From: Peribacillus saganii
Lineage (GTDB): Bacteria > Bacillota > Bacilli > Bacillales > DSM-1321
Direction: 5' to 3'
DNA length: 64,000 nucleotides
Assembly (NCBI RefSeq): GCF_003429095.1
Contig: NZ_QVTE01000035.1
Location: 1 to 64,000 of the forward strand
The position numbers were made by a program, and so were the translations under genes. Shown one piece after another: positions 50,018 through 59,214 of the stretch. The notes beneath the pieces are model-generated. The model worked only from the letters and a program-made list of their open reading frames with translations, was not told where the DNA came from and did not search any database. Every line of letters begins with the position of its first letter. The first letter of the stretch is position 1.

Positions 50018-50170
50018 TGTCTATCTCTAGCTCCAGCGCCCAGTCCCGACGCACAGGACGTATCAGAAAGTTAGTCGACGTTCCTTCGTCACGATGTGGG
50101 TCAGAACGAGGTTGCCACAGGATGTGGCGATTTTAGCCGTTCTTCCTCTTGCAGGGCGCTTACACTTTGT
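50018..50170. repeat. Interspersed repeat family I, copy C
   Basis: Starts TGTCTATCTCTAGCTCCAGCGCC and ends GCAGGGCGCTTACACTTTGTC; inside are CGCACAGGACG, GGGTCAGAACG, GCCACAGGATGTGGCGATTTTAG and CCGTTCTTCC. The terminal AGCGCC and GGGCGCT are complementary. A single DnaA-box sequence (TGTGGATAA) stands 12 nt to its left. Confidence 0.65.
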
Positions 50171-50439
50171 CCTCGGAACGATCAAAACCTTAGAAAAAAT
50201 GTAAATAAATTATTGACTGCACACCATAACAAAAGTTTAGAGGGAACGCGTTCGAGGAATAAAGTGATAGAAGACTGTTTTTAACCGAGTAAGAGATTAT
50301 CGTACAATATACAAGTGATGCCTGAAAGTGCAGATAAAAACCCGGAAAATGGAATATTAGTTATTAACGCAGAAATAGCCAGGTGTTTACGCAAAATGAT
50401 ATTATGATAGGAACTCCTAATGAAAAAAGTGGTGAAACG

Positions 50440-50670
50440 ATGTACCTATCAATAAAAGAAACAGCCGAGTTCTTATCACTCCCGGAATCCAGCATATTAA
50501 GCCTTATCCAGCAACAACGAATTCGCGCTGTACACGATGGTGAACAATACCTCATCAATAAAGAACAATTTAATAATCATAAAGAACAAATGGAGAAGTA
50601 TAAGAAATTATTTGAAGAGTGGAGAAATGAACCGCTGCCTGAAGATATAGATGTAAAGGACGAGGATTAA
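50440..50670 (+). CDS. Excisionase-type helix-turn-helix protein
   Basis: A 76-aa protein with an N-terminal MerR-like HTH_17 motif (YLSIKETAEFLSLPESSILSLIQQQRIRAV) and an acidic tail (EDIDVKDED). ATG 50440 follows GTGGTGA; the frame is open from 50383 without a ribosome binding site. Such single-domain proteins are called excisionase-like, but no integrase or prophage is present. It lies directly upstream of qoxABCD with a terminator between them. Confidence 0.7.
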   Translation: MYLSIKETAEFLSLPESSILSLIQQQRIRAVHDGEQYLINKEQFNNHKEQMEKYKKLFEEWRNEPLPEDIDVKDED

Positions 50671-50674
50671 TTCA

Positions 50675-50756
50675 GAGGGTGTGTTCCTTTGTTTACCCGT
50701 CTTATTTCAGGGGATTCGCTAAATCAAATGAATTCCCACCCTCCATTTTTTTATTA
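50675..50756 (+). terminator. Terminator of HTH gene
   Basis: AGAGGGTG pairs with CACCCTC at long range, enclosing GGGGATTC/GAATTCCC, followed by T7ATT. Confidence 0.7.
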
Positions 50757-50877
50757 AAGTACCATAACAAGGAGATGCTATATATTCAAAGAAATGCAGA
50801 TAGTCCAGCGATTTATCCTGGTTTCCACCATTTTACTAGGGGATAATTGAACTTTTTGTGAAATCTAGTTTTAACGA

Positions 50878-50906
50878 TTGATTCTTATTCCTGAACTTCA
50901 TATGAT
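50878..50906 (+). promoter_or_regulatory. Candidate sigma-A promoter of qoxABCD
   Basis: TTGATT (50878-50883), 17 nt, TATGAT (50901-50906). Start expected near 50913, giving a leader of about 90 nt. Confidence 0.6.
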
Positions 50907-50920
50907 ATATAAGAAGGGTC

Positions 50921-50975
50921 TTGTGAAGTGTTTAACATTTCCAGTTAACACAGAGTTTGTGAAGTATTTAACATT
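50921..50975 (+). promoter_or_regulatory. Tandem Rex-like repeats in the qox leader
   Basis: TTGTGAAGTGTTTAACATT (50921-50939) and TTGTGAAGTATTTAACATT (50957-50975) are direct repeats differing at one base. Each is a degraded form of the Rex operator TTGTGAA-N4-TTCACAA. They lie just downstream of the promoter and could be operators for the NADH-sensing repressor Rex. Confidence 0.5.
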
Positions 50976-51005
50976 ATCTTTTACTTTTTTAGAAAGGGGT
51001 ACTTT

Positions 51006-51935
51006 ATGAAAATTAAATGGGTTTTTCTTTCAATAATTTTAACTATTGCCACAGTACTAACAGGTTGCGAACCTTTGCTGGTTTTAGATCCAAAAGGACC
51101 TCAAGCCCAGATCCAAGCTGATGATATTATGTTATCTATTTGGATTATGTTATTTATTGTTATTGTGGTTTTTGCCATGCTTGCTTTTATGTTAATTAAA
51201 TACCGTGCATCAAAACAAGATAAAGACTATGAACCTCCTCATATCGAAGGAAGTTTTATTGTTGAAGCTCTCTGTATAGGGATTCCGGTTATTATTGTTG
51301 TTTTTCTTTCTATTATGTCTGTCAAATCCAACTATGAAGTTGAAGCAACACCTAAGGGATATGAAGATAAAGAGCCATTAGTTGTTTATGCTTCTTCATC
51401 TGATTGGAAATGGCATTTTAGTTATCCGGAAGAAAATATTGAAACTGTTAACTACTTGTACATTCCAACAGACCGCGCGCTTGAATTTAAGCTTTATTCA
51501 TATGGGCCAATCACAAGCTTCTGGATTCCGCAGCTTGGCGGACAAAAATATGCAATGAGTGACATGGTTACTACATTACACTTAGCAGCTGACGTTCCAG
51601 GGGAATACATGGGCCGAAATGCTAACTTCAGCGGTAAAGGCACCGCGGAAAACGTATTTGACGTTAAAGCAATGCCTCCAGCTGAATTTGAAGAATGGGT
51701 GGATGAAGTTAAAGCCACTGCCAAACCATTGACTGAAGATAAATTTGAAGAGTTATTGGAACCAGGCCATCTTGGAAGATCGACTTACACTGGAACTCAT
51801 CTAGAATTCAGCCCGCCACCATCATCGGAAAATGGCGGACATGACCATGGATCAAACAAGTCTCAAGCTGAAGATGAAGAGCATGCTGACCATGATAAAT
51901 CATCTGAGAAGCATTCTGAACACGATAACCATTAA
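51006..51935 (+). CDS. qoxA: Cytochrome aa3-600 quinol oxidase subunit II
   Basis: A 309-aa subunit II lipoprotein of the menaquinol oxidase. Signal peptide with lipobox VLTGC (Cys21), two membrane helices (about 40-64 and 88-110), then the cupredoxin domain (YASSSDWKWHFSYPEENIETVNYLYIPTDRALEFKLYS) which lacks the CuA ligands of cytochrome c oxidases, as expected for quinol oxidases. The C-terminal tail is unusually rich in His, Asp, Glu and Ser (about 275-309). GAAAGGGG precedes the ATG. First gene of qoxABCD. Confidence 0.96.
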   Translation: MKIKWVFLSIILTIATVLTGCEPLLVLDPKGPQAQIQADDIMLSIWIMLFIVIVVFAMLAFMLIKYRASKQDKDYEPPHIEGSFIVEALCIGIPVIIVVFLSIMSVKSNYEVEATPKGYEDKEPLVVYASSSDWKWHFSYPEENIETVNYLYIPTDRALEFKLYSYGPITSFWIPQLGGQKYAMSDMVTTLHLAADVPGEYMGRNANFSGKGTAENVFDVKAMPPAEFEEWVDEVKATAKPLTEDKFEELLEPGHLGRSTYTGTHLEFSPPPSSENGGHDHGSNKSQAEDEEHADHDKSSEKHSEHDNH

Positions 51936-52011
51936 TACTTTACGAGATTGCTAACCAACTAGTTTTATCTTTGAACGAAATAATATAATTCCTGAAAGGA
52001 GTCACAAATGC

Positions 52012-53958
52012 ATGGAATTCTTTGATCGATTTGCGGTTCCGCATCCCAGCCCTGCGATTTACGCATCAATGGTTGCTATCAGTCTTACTGCTTTAGCTGT
52101 AATTGCAGGGTTAACCCATTTTAAAAAATGGGGATATTTATGGCGTGAATGGCTGACAACTGTTGACCACAAACGTATCGGTATTATGTATTTAATATCT
52201 GCTTTGCTAATGTTATTCCGCGGTGGGGTCGACGCTATTATGCTGCGCGCCCAGCTTGCTACTCCTGATGCTAAGCTGCTGGATGCACAGCACTATAATG
52301 AAATTTTCACAACTCACGGGGTCGTTATGATCCTCTTTATGGCAATGCCATTTATCATGGCCTTGATGAACTTTGTTGTTCCATTGCAAATCGGGGCACG
52401 TGATGTAGCATTCCCGCGCTTAAACGCATTAAGCTTCTGGCTGTTCTTTATGGGAGCGATGCTATTCAATATCTCTTTCGTAGTCGGGGGATCTCCTGAT
52501 GCAGGATGGACTTCTTACTTCCCGCTTGCAGGAAATGACTTTAGTACATCAGTTGGAACAAATTATTATATGATTGCTATTCAGATAGCGGGTATTGGTA
52601 CATTGATGACCGGTATCAACTTTATGACTACCATTCTTAAAATGAGAGCACCTGGCATGACAATGATGAAGATGCCTATGTTCACTTGGTCTTCACTTGT
52701 TGCAAACCTTATCATCGTTTTTGCATTCCCTGTATTAACAGTGGCACTTGCGATGGGAACAATGGACCGGCTCTTTGGAACAAACTTCTTTACAACAGAT
52801 AATGGCGGTATGGATATGCTTTGGGCCAACCTGTTCTGGGTTTGGGGCCATCCTGAGGTTTATATCTTAATCCTGCCTGCATTTGGTATTTACAGTGAAA
52901 TTATCTCAACCTTTGCTCGCCGTAACCTGTATGGCTATAAGTCCATGGTGTATTCAATGGTTGTTATTGCAGCATACTCCTTCTTAGTATGGGCTCACCA
53001 TTTCTTTACTATGGGCCAGGGAGCATTAACCAATAGCATTTTCTCTATTACGACAATGGCAATTGCCGTACCGACAGGGGTTAAGATCTTTAACTGGCTG
53101 TTCACGCTTTATAAAGGAAAAATTGAATTTACTACTCCAATGCTTTATGCAATACTATTCATTCCGCTTTTCACACTGGGCGGAGTTACCGGGGTTATGC
53201 TTGCGATGTCAGCGGCCGACTATCAGTATCATAATACAATGTTCTTAGTCGCTCACTTCCATAACGTAATCATTCCGGGTGTAGTATTTGCAATGCTTGC
53301 AGGTCTCACTTATTATTGGCCAAAAATGTTTGGTTTCATGCTAAATGAGAAAATCGGCAAATGGACAGCTTGGCTGCTTTCAATCGGCTTTATCCTGGCA
53401 TTTATGCCAATGTATATTACTGGGCTTGATGGCCAGGCACGAAGGATGTACACCTATTCTGAATCAACTGGATTCGGTCCCTTGAATATGGTTTCATTTA
53501 TCGGAGCAGCTATTATGGGAATCGGATTTATATTGATCGTTTATAACATTTATTATAGCACCCGTTACGCTTCAAGAGATATCAGTGCAGATCCTTGGGA
53601 CGCACGCACCCTTGAGTGGGCAACTCACACTCCGGTACCGGAATATAACTTTGCCGCTGTACCGCAAGCAGATTCTATTGAACCTTTATGGGATGCTAAA
53701 AAGAAAGGCCACGTACTTTTCAAAGACAAATTTGAAAAGATTCACATGCCAAATAACAGCGGAATGCCGTTTATTATTGGCTGCATTTTCTTTGCCTGGG
53801 GCTTCTCATTTGTATTTGGACTTTGGGTTCCTTTGATTATCACTACTATAGGTATTTTTGTTACTATGGCCCTTCGTTCATTTGAAAAAGACCACGGGCA
53901 CTACATTTCCGTTGAAAAAATAGAAGAGACTGAAACAAAATTGCGAGGTGCTAAATAA
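52012..53958 (+). CDS. qoxB: Cytochrome aa3-600 quinol oxidase subunit I
   Basis: A 648-aa catalytic heme-copper subunit that reduces O2 to water and pumps protons. Seen are the heme-a ligand region (HYNEIFTTHGVVMI), the CuB His-Tyr pair (WVWGHPEVYILILP), the HH pair (VWAHHFFTMG) and the heme a3/a ligands (VAHFHNVI). GAAAGGAGT lies 8 nt before ATG 52012. Subunit I with fused C-terminal helices, typical for Bacillus QoxB. Confidence 0.97.
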   Translation: MEFFDRFAVPHPSPAIYASMVAISLTALAVIAGLTHFKKWGYLWREWLTTVDHKRIGIMYLISALLMLFRGGVDAIMLRAQLATPDAKLLDAQHYNEIFTTHGVVMILFMAMPFIMALMNFVVPLQIGARDVAFPRLNALSFWLFFMGAMLFNISFVVGGSPDAGWTSYFPLAGNDFSTSVGTNYYMIAIQIAGIGTLMTGINFMTTILKMRAPGMTMMKMPMFTWSSLVANLIIVFAFPVLTVALAMGTMDRLFGTNFFTTDNGGMDMLWANLFWVWGHPEVYILILPAFGIYSEIISTFARRNLYGYKSMVYSMVVIAAYSFLVWAHHFFTMGQGALTNSIFSITTMAIAVPTGVKIFNWLFTLYKGKIEFTTPMLYAILFIPLFTLGGVTGVMLAMSAADYQYHNTMFLVAHFHNVIIPGVVFAMLAGLTYYWPKMFGFMLNEKIGKWTAWLLSIGFILAFMPMYITGLDGQARRMYTYSESTGFGPLNMVSFIGAAIMGIGFILIVYNIYYSTRYASRDISADPWDARTLEWATHTPVPEYNFAAVPQADSIEPLWDAKKKGHVLFKDKFEKIHMPNNSGMPFIIGCIFFAWGFSFVFGLWVPLIITTIGIFVTMALRSFEKDHGHYISVEKIEETETKLRGAK

Positions 53959-54554
53959 TGAAAATAGATAACTCGCTTCCACTTGAATATAGTACTGAAG
54001 AAAATCGCTTAAAAATCTTGGGTTTCTGGATTTTCCTTGGTGCCGAAATTATGCTTTTCGGAACGCTTTTTGCATCATATTTCACCTTGGTTGACCGTAC
54101 GGCTGGCGGGCCTACGGGAGCAGAAATCTTTGAGATTACTCCAGTACTGATTGAAACCATCGTACTTCTAACAAGCAGTTTTACCATAGGCCTTGGCATC
54201 CATGCCATGCGCCTGGGCAAACAAAAAGCAATGATGATATTCTTTGGCATCACACTCCTTCTTGGCTTAGGGTTCTTGAGCGTTGAAATTTACGAGTTCA
54301 TTCACTATGTCCATATTGGAGCAGGCCTTCAAACGAGCGCATTTACCTCTATCCTATTAACAACATTAGGAACACACGGAGCGCACGTTACATTAGGTTT
54401 ATTCTGGGGATTGTTCATCATGCTGCAGATTAAGAAACGCGGCTTGACTCCTGAAACAGCTAATAAATCATTCATTTTCTCACTTTACTGGCATTTCCTA
54501 GACGTAGTTTGGATCTTTATCTTCAGCTTCGTCTACCTGAAAGGAATGATGTAA
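53958..54554 (+). CDS. qoxC: Cytochrome aa3-600 quinol oxidase subunit III
   Basis: A 198-aa, five-helix subunit III (FWIFLGAEIMLFGTLFASYF, LGTHGAHVTLGLFWGL, YWHFLDVVWIFIF). The ATG overlaps the qoxB stop by one base, with GAGGTG upstream. It stabilises the oxygen-reducing core. Confidence 0.96.
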   Translation: MKIDNSLPLEYSTEENRLKILGFWIFLGAEIMLFGTLFASYFTLVDRTAGGPTGAEIFEITPVLIETIVLLTSSFTIGLGIHAMRLGKQKAMMIFFGITLLLGLGFLSVEIYEFIHYVHIGAGLQTSAFTSILLTTLGTHGAHVTLGLFWGLFIMLQIKKRGLTPETANKSFIFSLYWHFLDVVWIFIFSFVYLKGMM

Positions 54555-54557
54555 AAA

Positions 54558-54842
54558 ATGAAAGAATTATTTCCAGCTAAACAAGTAATGGGATTTGTAT
54601 TCTCCCTAATCCTTACGGCCGTTGCTCTCATCGTTTATTTCATGGACATGTCATTTGCTGCTGGCATGACCATCCTGCTTGTAACAGCATTTATTCAGGC
54701 AGGCCTTCAGCTGGTTGTGTTTATGCATGCCGGTGAAACGGAAGATAAAGGGGCAATCTATACGAACATATACTACGGAGTTGCCATGGCGTTAATTACC
54801 ATATTGGGTACACTGCTATGTATGATCTGGGGTTATATTTAA
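54558..54842 (+). CDS. qoxD: Cytochrome aa3-600 quinol oxidase subunit IV
   Basis: A 94-aa, three-helix subunit IV. PAKQVMGFVFSLILTAVAL and QAGLQLVVFMHAGE are family signatures. It starts 3 nt after qoxC and ends the operon at a strong terminator. Confidence 0.95.
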   Translation: MKELFPAKQVMGFVFSLILTAVALIVYFMDMSFAAGMTILLVTAFIQAGLQLVVFMHAGETEDKGAIYTNIYYGVAMALITILGTLLCMIWGYI

Positions 54843-54850
54843 CCAAACAA

Positions 54851-54884
54851 AGAAAAGGAGTGCCGAAGCGGCACTCCTTTTTCT
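54851..54884 (+). terminator. Terminator of qoxABCD
   Basis: AAAAGGAGTGCC-GAAGC-GGCACTCCTTTTT. Confidence 0.92.
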
Positions 54885-54898
54885 ATTTAGAAAACTCA

Positions 54899-55156
54899 TT
54901 ACTCCGTGAGTTTTCTATTATTTATTGGACTGAGTTTAATTCCTTTATATCTTTTTTCAAGCATCTCTTCCGTTGCAATGAAGAACATTCCCATTAGAAA
55001 AATAAAAACAGAACCCATTATTGTGCCAATACCAATTCCTGTCACTGCGCTGTAATCGCTTACAAAGAAACCGTATAAAAAAATGGCAATTCCCAATAAA
55101 AACACGGCACCACCGACATACTTAGTAGCATTTAACATGTTCACTTTAGATCCCAT
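54899..55156 (-). CDS. Small two-helix membrane protein
   Basis: An 85-aa protein with two hydrophobic helices (about 12-31 and 40-63) and a positively charged C-terminal tail (MLEKRYKGIKLSPINNRKLTE). AGGAGGATT precedes the ATG on the minus strand. I do not recognise the family. It converges on qoxD and shares the terminator region. Confidence 0.65.
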   Translation of the reverse strand: MGSKVNMLNATKYVGGAVFLLGIAIFLYGFFVSDYSAVTGIGIGTIMGSVFIFLMGMFFIATEEMLEKRYKGIKLSPINNRKLTE

Positions 55157-55954
55157 TTAAATCCTCCTCCTTATATATATTATTCCTCTAGTTCACAAAT
55201 TTGTCAAAACTTTTTTACTTTTTTTCGTACAATTTTCTTGACACTTCTAAAGAGTTAAAGGTGAAATATTATTTTTTATTTCCAAAACAAAGATTGAGGG
55301 TATCATTTTGTTTATACCATCTATTGTGGGCCGTACTTAAACACTGGACCTTAGAATGGAATTTGAGAATCTTTCCTTTATCTGGACAGCTATCAATAAA
55401 GGGTTCTATCAGATACAGAAGTTGCAAGCCTGAAAAAACATTAAAAGGAACTAAGGTTTTTTTTGGGATTTCTAATAAAATCCAGGAATAAAATAAATAA
55501 GAAATCTCTATCCTAGGGCAATGTCTCTCCTGAATGAGAGAGCTGGAAAATTTCGTTCTTAAATAATTTATTCAATTATAAAATTAATCTATCCAAACTC
55601 AGATTTATTTAGCCAAATGGTCAATTAATTTAGCAGAATGTCAAAAGGGCACACGAATAAATAGTGACATTTAGCTTCAGAAGTAAAAGCTGCTTTTATT
55701 ATCGGGACTGAGCCTGGAGATATTCTGAAAATTATCTTCTGCGTTTTTTGTGATATAATAAGTTGAAATTTTGTTAGAACTTATTTCCTTTTTCAGAATA
55801 GACTTTTGAATCAAATAAACTTTTAATATAGTTTTATAATAGAGATACTTACACTGTCTTGTTTGGCGTTAAAAGATTTAAATAAGATGTCAAAAAGAAA
55901 GATTTTAAATTAGAATATGCAATTTTTTTTATAAACGAATGTTTAGGGGGCACC
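55157..55954. other. Gene-free interval before mtnA
   Basis: An 800-nt AT-rich stretch. The longest open frame (55201-55491) lacks a ribosome binding site and reads as noise. Seen are a TCTCTC-CTGAAT-GAGAGA hairpin (about 55526-55543) and a CodY-box-like GATATTCTGAAAATT (55719-55733, 13 of 15 matches). No S-box (SAM riboswitch), which heads the mtnKA operon in B. subtilis, was found. Confidence 0.5.
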
Positions 55955-57022
55955 ATGATGGGATCACCAGTTGATGTAATACAGTCAGTAAGACTTGATG
56001 ATGAGAACGATATGCTTATCTTATTGGATCAGACATTATTGCCAAATGAAAAGCGTTTCCTGGAGCTTAAGGAAATCAAGGATATATGGGACGCAATTTA
56101 TTTTTTGAAGGTTCGCGGTGCTCCGGCAATTGGGATCACGGCTGCATATGGTGTTTACCTCGGCACAAAACAATCGGAAGCAGACAACTATGATGATTTA
56201 TTTGCCGATTTCACAAAGGTGAAAGATTATCTAGCAACTTCAAGGCCTACTGCGGTAAATTTATTCTGGGCCCTTGCACGAATGGAAGCACGCTTTAAAC
56301 TAGAGGCAGGCAAAAGCCCTGAAGAAGTGAAGGCTGCGCTTAAAGAGGAGTCAGAGCTGATCAGGGATGAAGATGAGCAGGTTTGTAAGTCTATCGGGGA
56401 ATACGCTTTATCGTTACTGGAGCCTGGCTGGGGTATCCTTACGCATTGCAATGCAGGTACCATTGCAACAGCTAAATATGGAACGGCCCTTGCACCAATT
56501 TATTTGGGGCAGGAAAAGGGATATAACTTCAAAGTATTTGCAGATGAAACTCGGCCATTATTGCAGGGTGCCCGCTTAACAGCATGGGAGCTTCAGGAAG
56601 CAGGAGTAGATGTTACTCTTATCTGTGATAACATGGCTTCTATTATTATGAAAGAGGGAAAAGTCCAGGCTGTATTGGTCGGCTGTGATCGTGTTGCCTC
56701 CAACGGAGATTCCGCAAATAAAATAGGGACTTCTGGTGTTGCAATTCTTGCGAAGCATTATAATATACCGTTCTATGTATGCGCTCCGCTGTCCACGGTG
56801 GATCTGGAGTGTAAAACAGGGGATGACATTCACATTGAACTGCGCCCATCTTCCGAAATTACTTCCGCTTGGTATGAAAAACCGATGGCACCGAAGGATG
56901 TTAAAACCTACAATCCGGCATTTGATGTGACCGACCATGAATTAATTACGGGAATTGTTACTGAAAAAGGAATCGCGTATCCTCCATTTAGCAACAGTCT
57001 GGCAGAAATGTTTAAAAAATAA
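55955..57022 (+). CDS. mtnA: Methylthioribose-1-phosphate isomerase
   Basis: A 355-aa enzyme of the methionine salvage pathway that converts 5-methylthioribose-1-phosphate to the ribulose form. Catalytic residues by homology are Cys165 (THCNAGTIA) and Asp245 ([18 protein letters not shown]); VRGAPAIG near 53-60 is the phosphate-binding region. AGGGGGCACC precedes the ATG. It is monocistronic: the partner kinase mtnK is not adjacent. Confidence 0.95.
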   Translation: MMGSPVDVIQSVRLDDENDMLILLDQTLLPNEKRFLELKEIKDIWDAIYFLKVRGAPAIGITAAYGVYLGTKQSEADNYDDLFADFTKVKDYLATSRPTAVNLFWALARMEARFKLEAGKSPEEVKAALKEESELIRDEDEQVCKSIGEYALSLLEPGWGILTHCNAGTIATAKYGTALAPIYLGQEKGYNFKVFADETRPLLQGARLTAWELQEAGVDVTLICDNMASIIMKEGKVQAVLVGCDRVASNGDSANKIGTSGVAILAKHYNIPFYVCAPLSTVDLECKTGDDIHIELRPSSEITSAWYEKPMAPKDVKTYNPAFDVTDHELITGIVTEKGIAYPPFSNSLAEMFKK

Positions 57023-57028
57023 ATTTAC

Positions 57029-57068
57029 AAAACCCTCCATCCGGAAATTTGCGGTTGGAGGGTTTTTT
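57029..57068 (+). terminator. Terminator of mtnA
   Basis: AAACCCTCCA and TGGAGGGTTTTTT pair around about 16 nt. Confidence 0.88.
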
Positions 57069-57239
57069 CGTCTTAAAAAAGGAGTATGCTTTTAGGCAGA
57101 CAACCGGTCTTGGCTTTCTAATGTTTAATGTAATTTAATTCTTTAGACACGCAAGAAAGAAATCTTGCATGATATAATTAATTGTAAGTTCTAAAAATTA
57201 AAATAATTATTAGCTGAAATAGTTTTAGGGAGGAAATAT

Positions 57240-58007
57240 ATGCGAATCTCAGAGTGTAGGGCGGTTATTACCGGCGGTGCTTCAGGCCTTGGTGAGGCTA
57301 CGGTTAGAAATATAATTAACAAGGGGGGGAATGCTGCAATTTTTGATATGGATGAGAAAAAGGGGCGGTGCCTGGCAGATGAGCTTGGCGAAAGGGCCTT
57401 ATTCTTAAAAACTGATGTAACGAATGAAGAGGATGTGCAAAAAGCATTGGACAGGGCGGCAGAGGCCTTTGGCATGATCAATGCTTTGGTAAATTGTGCG
57501 GGAATTGCTCCGGCCTCAAAGCTTCTTGGAAAAAAAGGGGTTCATAACCTAGGGCTGTTTTCAAGGGTAATTTCAGTTAATTTAATAGGCACCTTTAATG
57601 TTATTCGCCTTGCAGCGGTCAAAATGGCTCAAAACAGCCTGAATGAAGCGGGAGAACGGGGTGTGATTATTAATACAGCTTCTGTTGCAGCGTTTGAGGG
57701 GCAAATCGGCCAGGCTGCGTATAGTGCTTCCAAAGGTGGAGTTGTGAGTATGACCCTTCCAATTGCCCGCGAACTGGCTTCATCTGCTATCCGTGTTATG
57801 GCGATTGCTCCTGGATTGTTCCATACACCGATGTTTGATTCGTTGCCAGAACAAGCGCGCGATACTCTTGGAAGCATGGTTCCTTTTCCGCAAAGACTAG
57901 GCTCTCCAGAAGAATATGCCAAGCTGACAGAAAGCATTTTTGAAAATTCAATGCTGAATGGTGAAACCATCCGGCTGGACGGAGCAATCAGGATGCAGCC
58001 AAAATAG
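57240..58007 (+). CDS. SDR-family 3-hydroxyacyl-CoA dehydrogenase, type II-like
   Basis: A 255-aa short-chain dehydrogenase with TGGASGLG (11-18) for NAD binding, NCAGIAP, and the active-site [19 protein letters not shown]. It is close to the HSD17B10-like 3-hydroxyacyl-CoA dehydrogenases, including the characteristic insertion around residues 95-108 and the end block [23 protein letters not shown] precedes the ATG. With the next two genes it forms a beta-oxidation operon lacking only the enoyl-CoA hydratase. Confidence 0.9.
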   Translation: MRISECRAVITGGASGLGEATVRNIINKGGNAAIFDMDEKKGRCLADELGERALFLKTDVTNEEDVQKALDRAAEAFGMINALVNCAGIAPASKLLGKKGVHNLGLFSRVISVNLIGTFNVIRLAAVKMAQNSLNEAGERGVIINTASVAAFEGQIGQAAYSASKGGVVSMTLPIARELASSAIRVMAIAPGLFHTPMFDSLPEQARDTLGSMVPFPQRLGSPEEYAKLTESIFENSMLNGETIRLDGAIRMQPK

Positions 58008-58055
58008 GAGATTTAAGATACTTTTGCAAGCGGTTACATAAAAGAGGGCTGGAAA

Positions 58056-59201
58056 ATGAAGCATCTTTATTTACATGAGGACCATCAAATCTTCCGGGAG
58101 GCATTGAGAAAGTTTTTAGAGAAGGAGGCATATCCTTTTTATGAACAATGGGAAGAGGACCGTCTTATTCCCCGTTCATTTTGGGAAAAGATGGGCGGCC
58201 AAGGCTTTCTATGTCCGGACATTGATGAAGTATATGGCGGCAGCGGCACAGATTGGGGCTTTTCTGTTGTTATAATTGAAGAGCTGGAACGTATTGGCTC
58301 AGGAACGGTGGGCATTGGGCTGCACAATGACATTGTAGTCCCGTATCTTACTTCATATGGCACAGATGAGCAAAAGCAGCGATGGCTGCCTAAATGTACA
58401 ACCGGTGAAATCATCAGTGCCATAGCCATGACGGAACCCGGAACAGGCTCAGACCTCGCTAATATTAAAACAACTGCCGTTCTGAATGGTGATCATTTTA
58501 TTTTGAACGGCCAAAAAACTTTCATTACAAATGGCATCCATTCTGATTTAATCATTGTCGCCTGCAAGACCGACCCTCAAGCTGTTCCGTCTTATAAAGG
58601 TATAAGCTTGCTAGTGGTTGAACGGAATGCTCCAGGTTTTTCAAGGGGACGAAAGCTTAACAAGGTAGGATTGTACTGCCAGGATACGGCAGAATTGATT
58701 TTTGAAGATTGTATCGTACCAAAGGAAAACTTGTTGGGTGAAGAAGGTAAAGGTTTTTCATATCTGATGGAAAAACTGCAGCAGGAACGTTTGGTTGTAG
58801 CGATTGCCGCACAAGTAGCTGCAGAGGAAATGTTATCGATGACAATTAATTATGTGAAAAGCAGGGAAGCATTCGGCAAAGCTGTTAGCAAATTTCAAAA
58901 CACCCAATTTAAAATAGCTGAAATGGCAACGGAAATTGAAATGGGAAGGGCCTTTTTAGACCAGCTGATTGCAAGCCATATTTCAGGTCAGGAAATCGTA
59001 ACAAAAGTATCAATGGCTAAATATAAGCTGACTGAAATGGCTAAGGAGGTTGCAGCTGAATGCATGCAGCTGCATGGCGGATATGGCTATATGGAAGAAT
59101 ACAAGATTGCCAGGAGATACCGTGACATTCCAGTAGCAAGCATTTATGCGGGGACAAATGAAATTATGAAAACGATCATCGCGAAAAATCTCGGATTATA
59201 G
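58056..59201 (+). CDS. Acyl-CoA dehydrogenase
   Basis: A 381-aa FAD enzyme for the first step of beta-oxidation. AMTEPGTGSDLA (signature 1) and QLHGGYGYMEEYKIARRYRD (signature 2) are present. At the C-terminus the usual YEGT is YAGTNEI, so the catalytic Glu of medium-chain enzymes is missing there; Glu244 in QQERLVVA on helix G sits where isovaleryl-CoA and long-chain enzymes place their base. This favours a long- or branched-chain substrate. The ATG follows AGAGGGC. It is 48 nt after the SDR gene. Confidence 0.93.
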   Translation: MKHLYLHEDHQIFREALRKFLEKEAYPFYEQWEEDRLIPRSFWEKMGGQGFLCPDIDEVYGGSGTDWGFSVVIIEELERIGSGTVGIGLHNDIVVPYLTSYGTDEQKQRWLPKCTTGEIISAIAMTEPGTGSDLANIKTTAVLNGDHFILNGQKTFITNGIHSDLIIVACKTDPQAVPSYKGISLLVVERNAPGFSRGRKLNKVGLYCQDTAELIFEDCIVPKENLLGEEGKGFSYLMEKLQQERLVVAIAAQVAAEEMLSMTINYVKSREAFGKAVSKFQNTQFKIAEMATEIEMGRAFLDQLIASHISGQEIVTKVSMAKYKLTEMAKEVAAECMQLHGGYGYMEEYKIARRYRDIPVASIYAGTNEIMKTIIAKNLGL

Positions 59202-59214
59202 AAAGGGCGATTGT

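Noticed and set aside
50096..50284. 62-codon frame inside repeat copy C
   Set aside because: It is formed by the repeat itself and has no ribosome binding site.
50440..50670. Prophage or integrative element signalled by the excisionase-like gene
   Set aside because: No integrase, attachment-site repeats or phage genes in the window; single HTH proteins of this kind occur alone.
55201..55491. 96-codon frame upstream of mtnA
   Set aside because: No ribosome binding site, composition unlike a protein, and no recognisable family.
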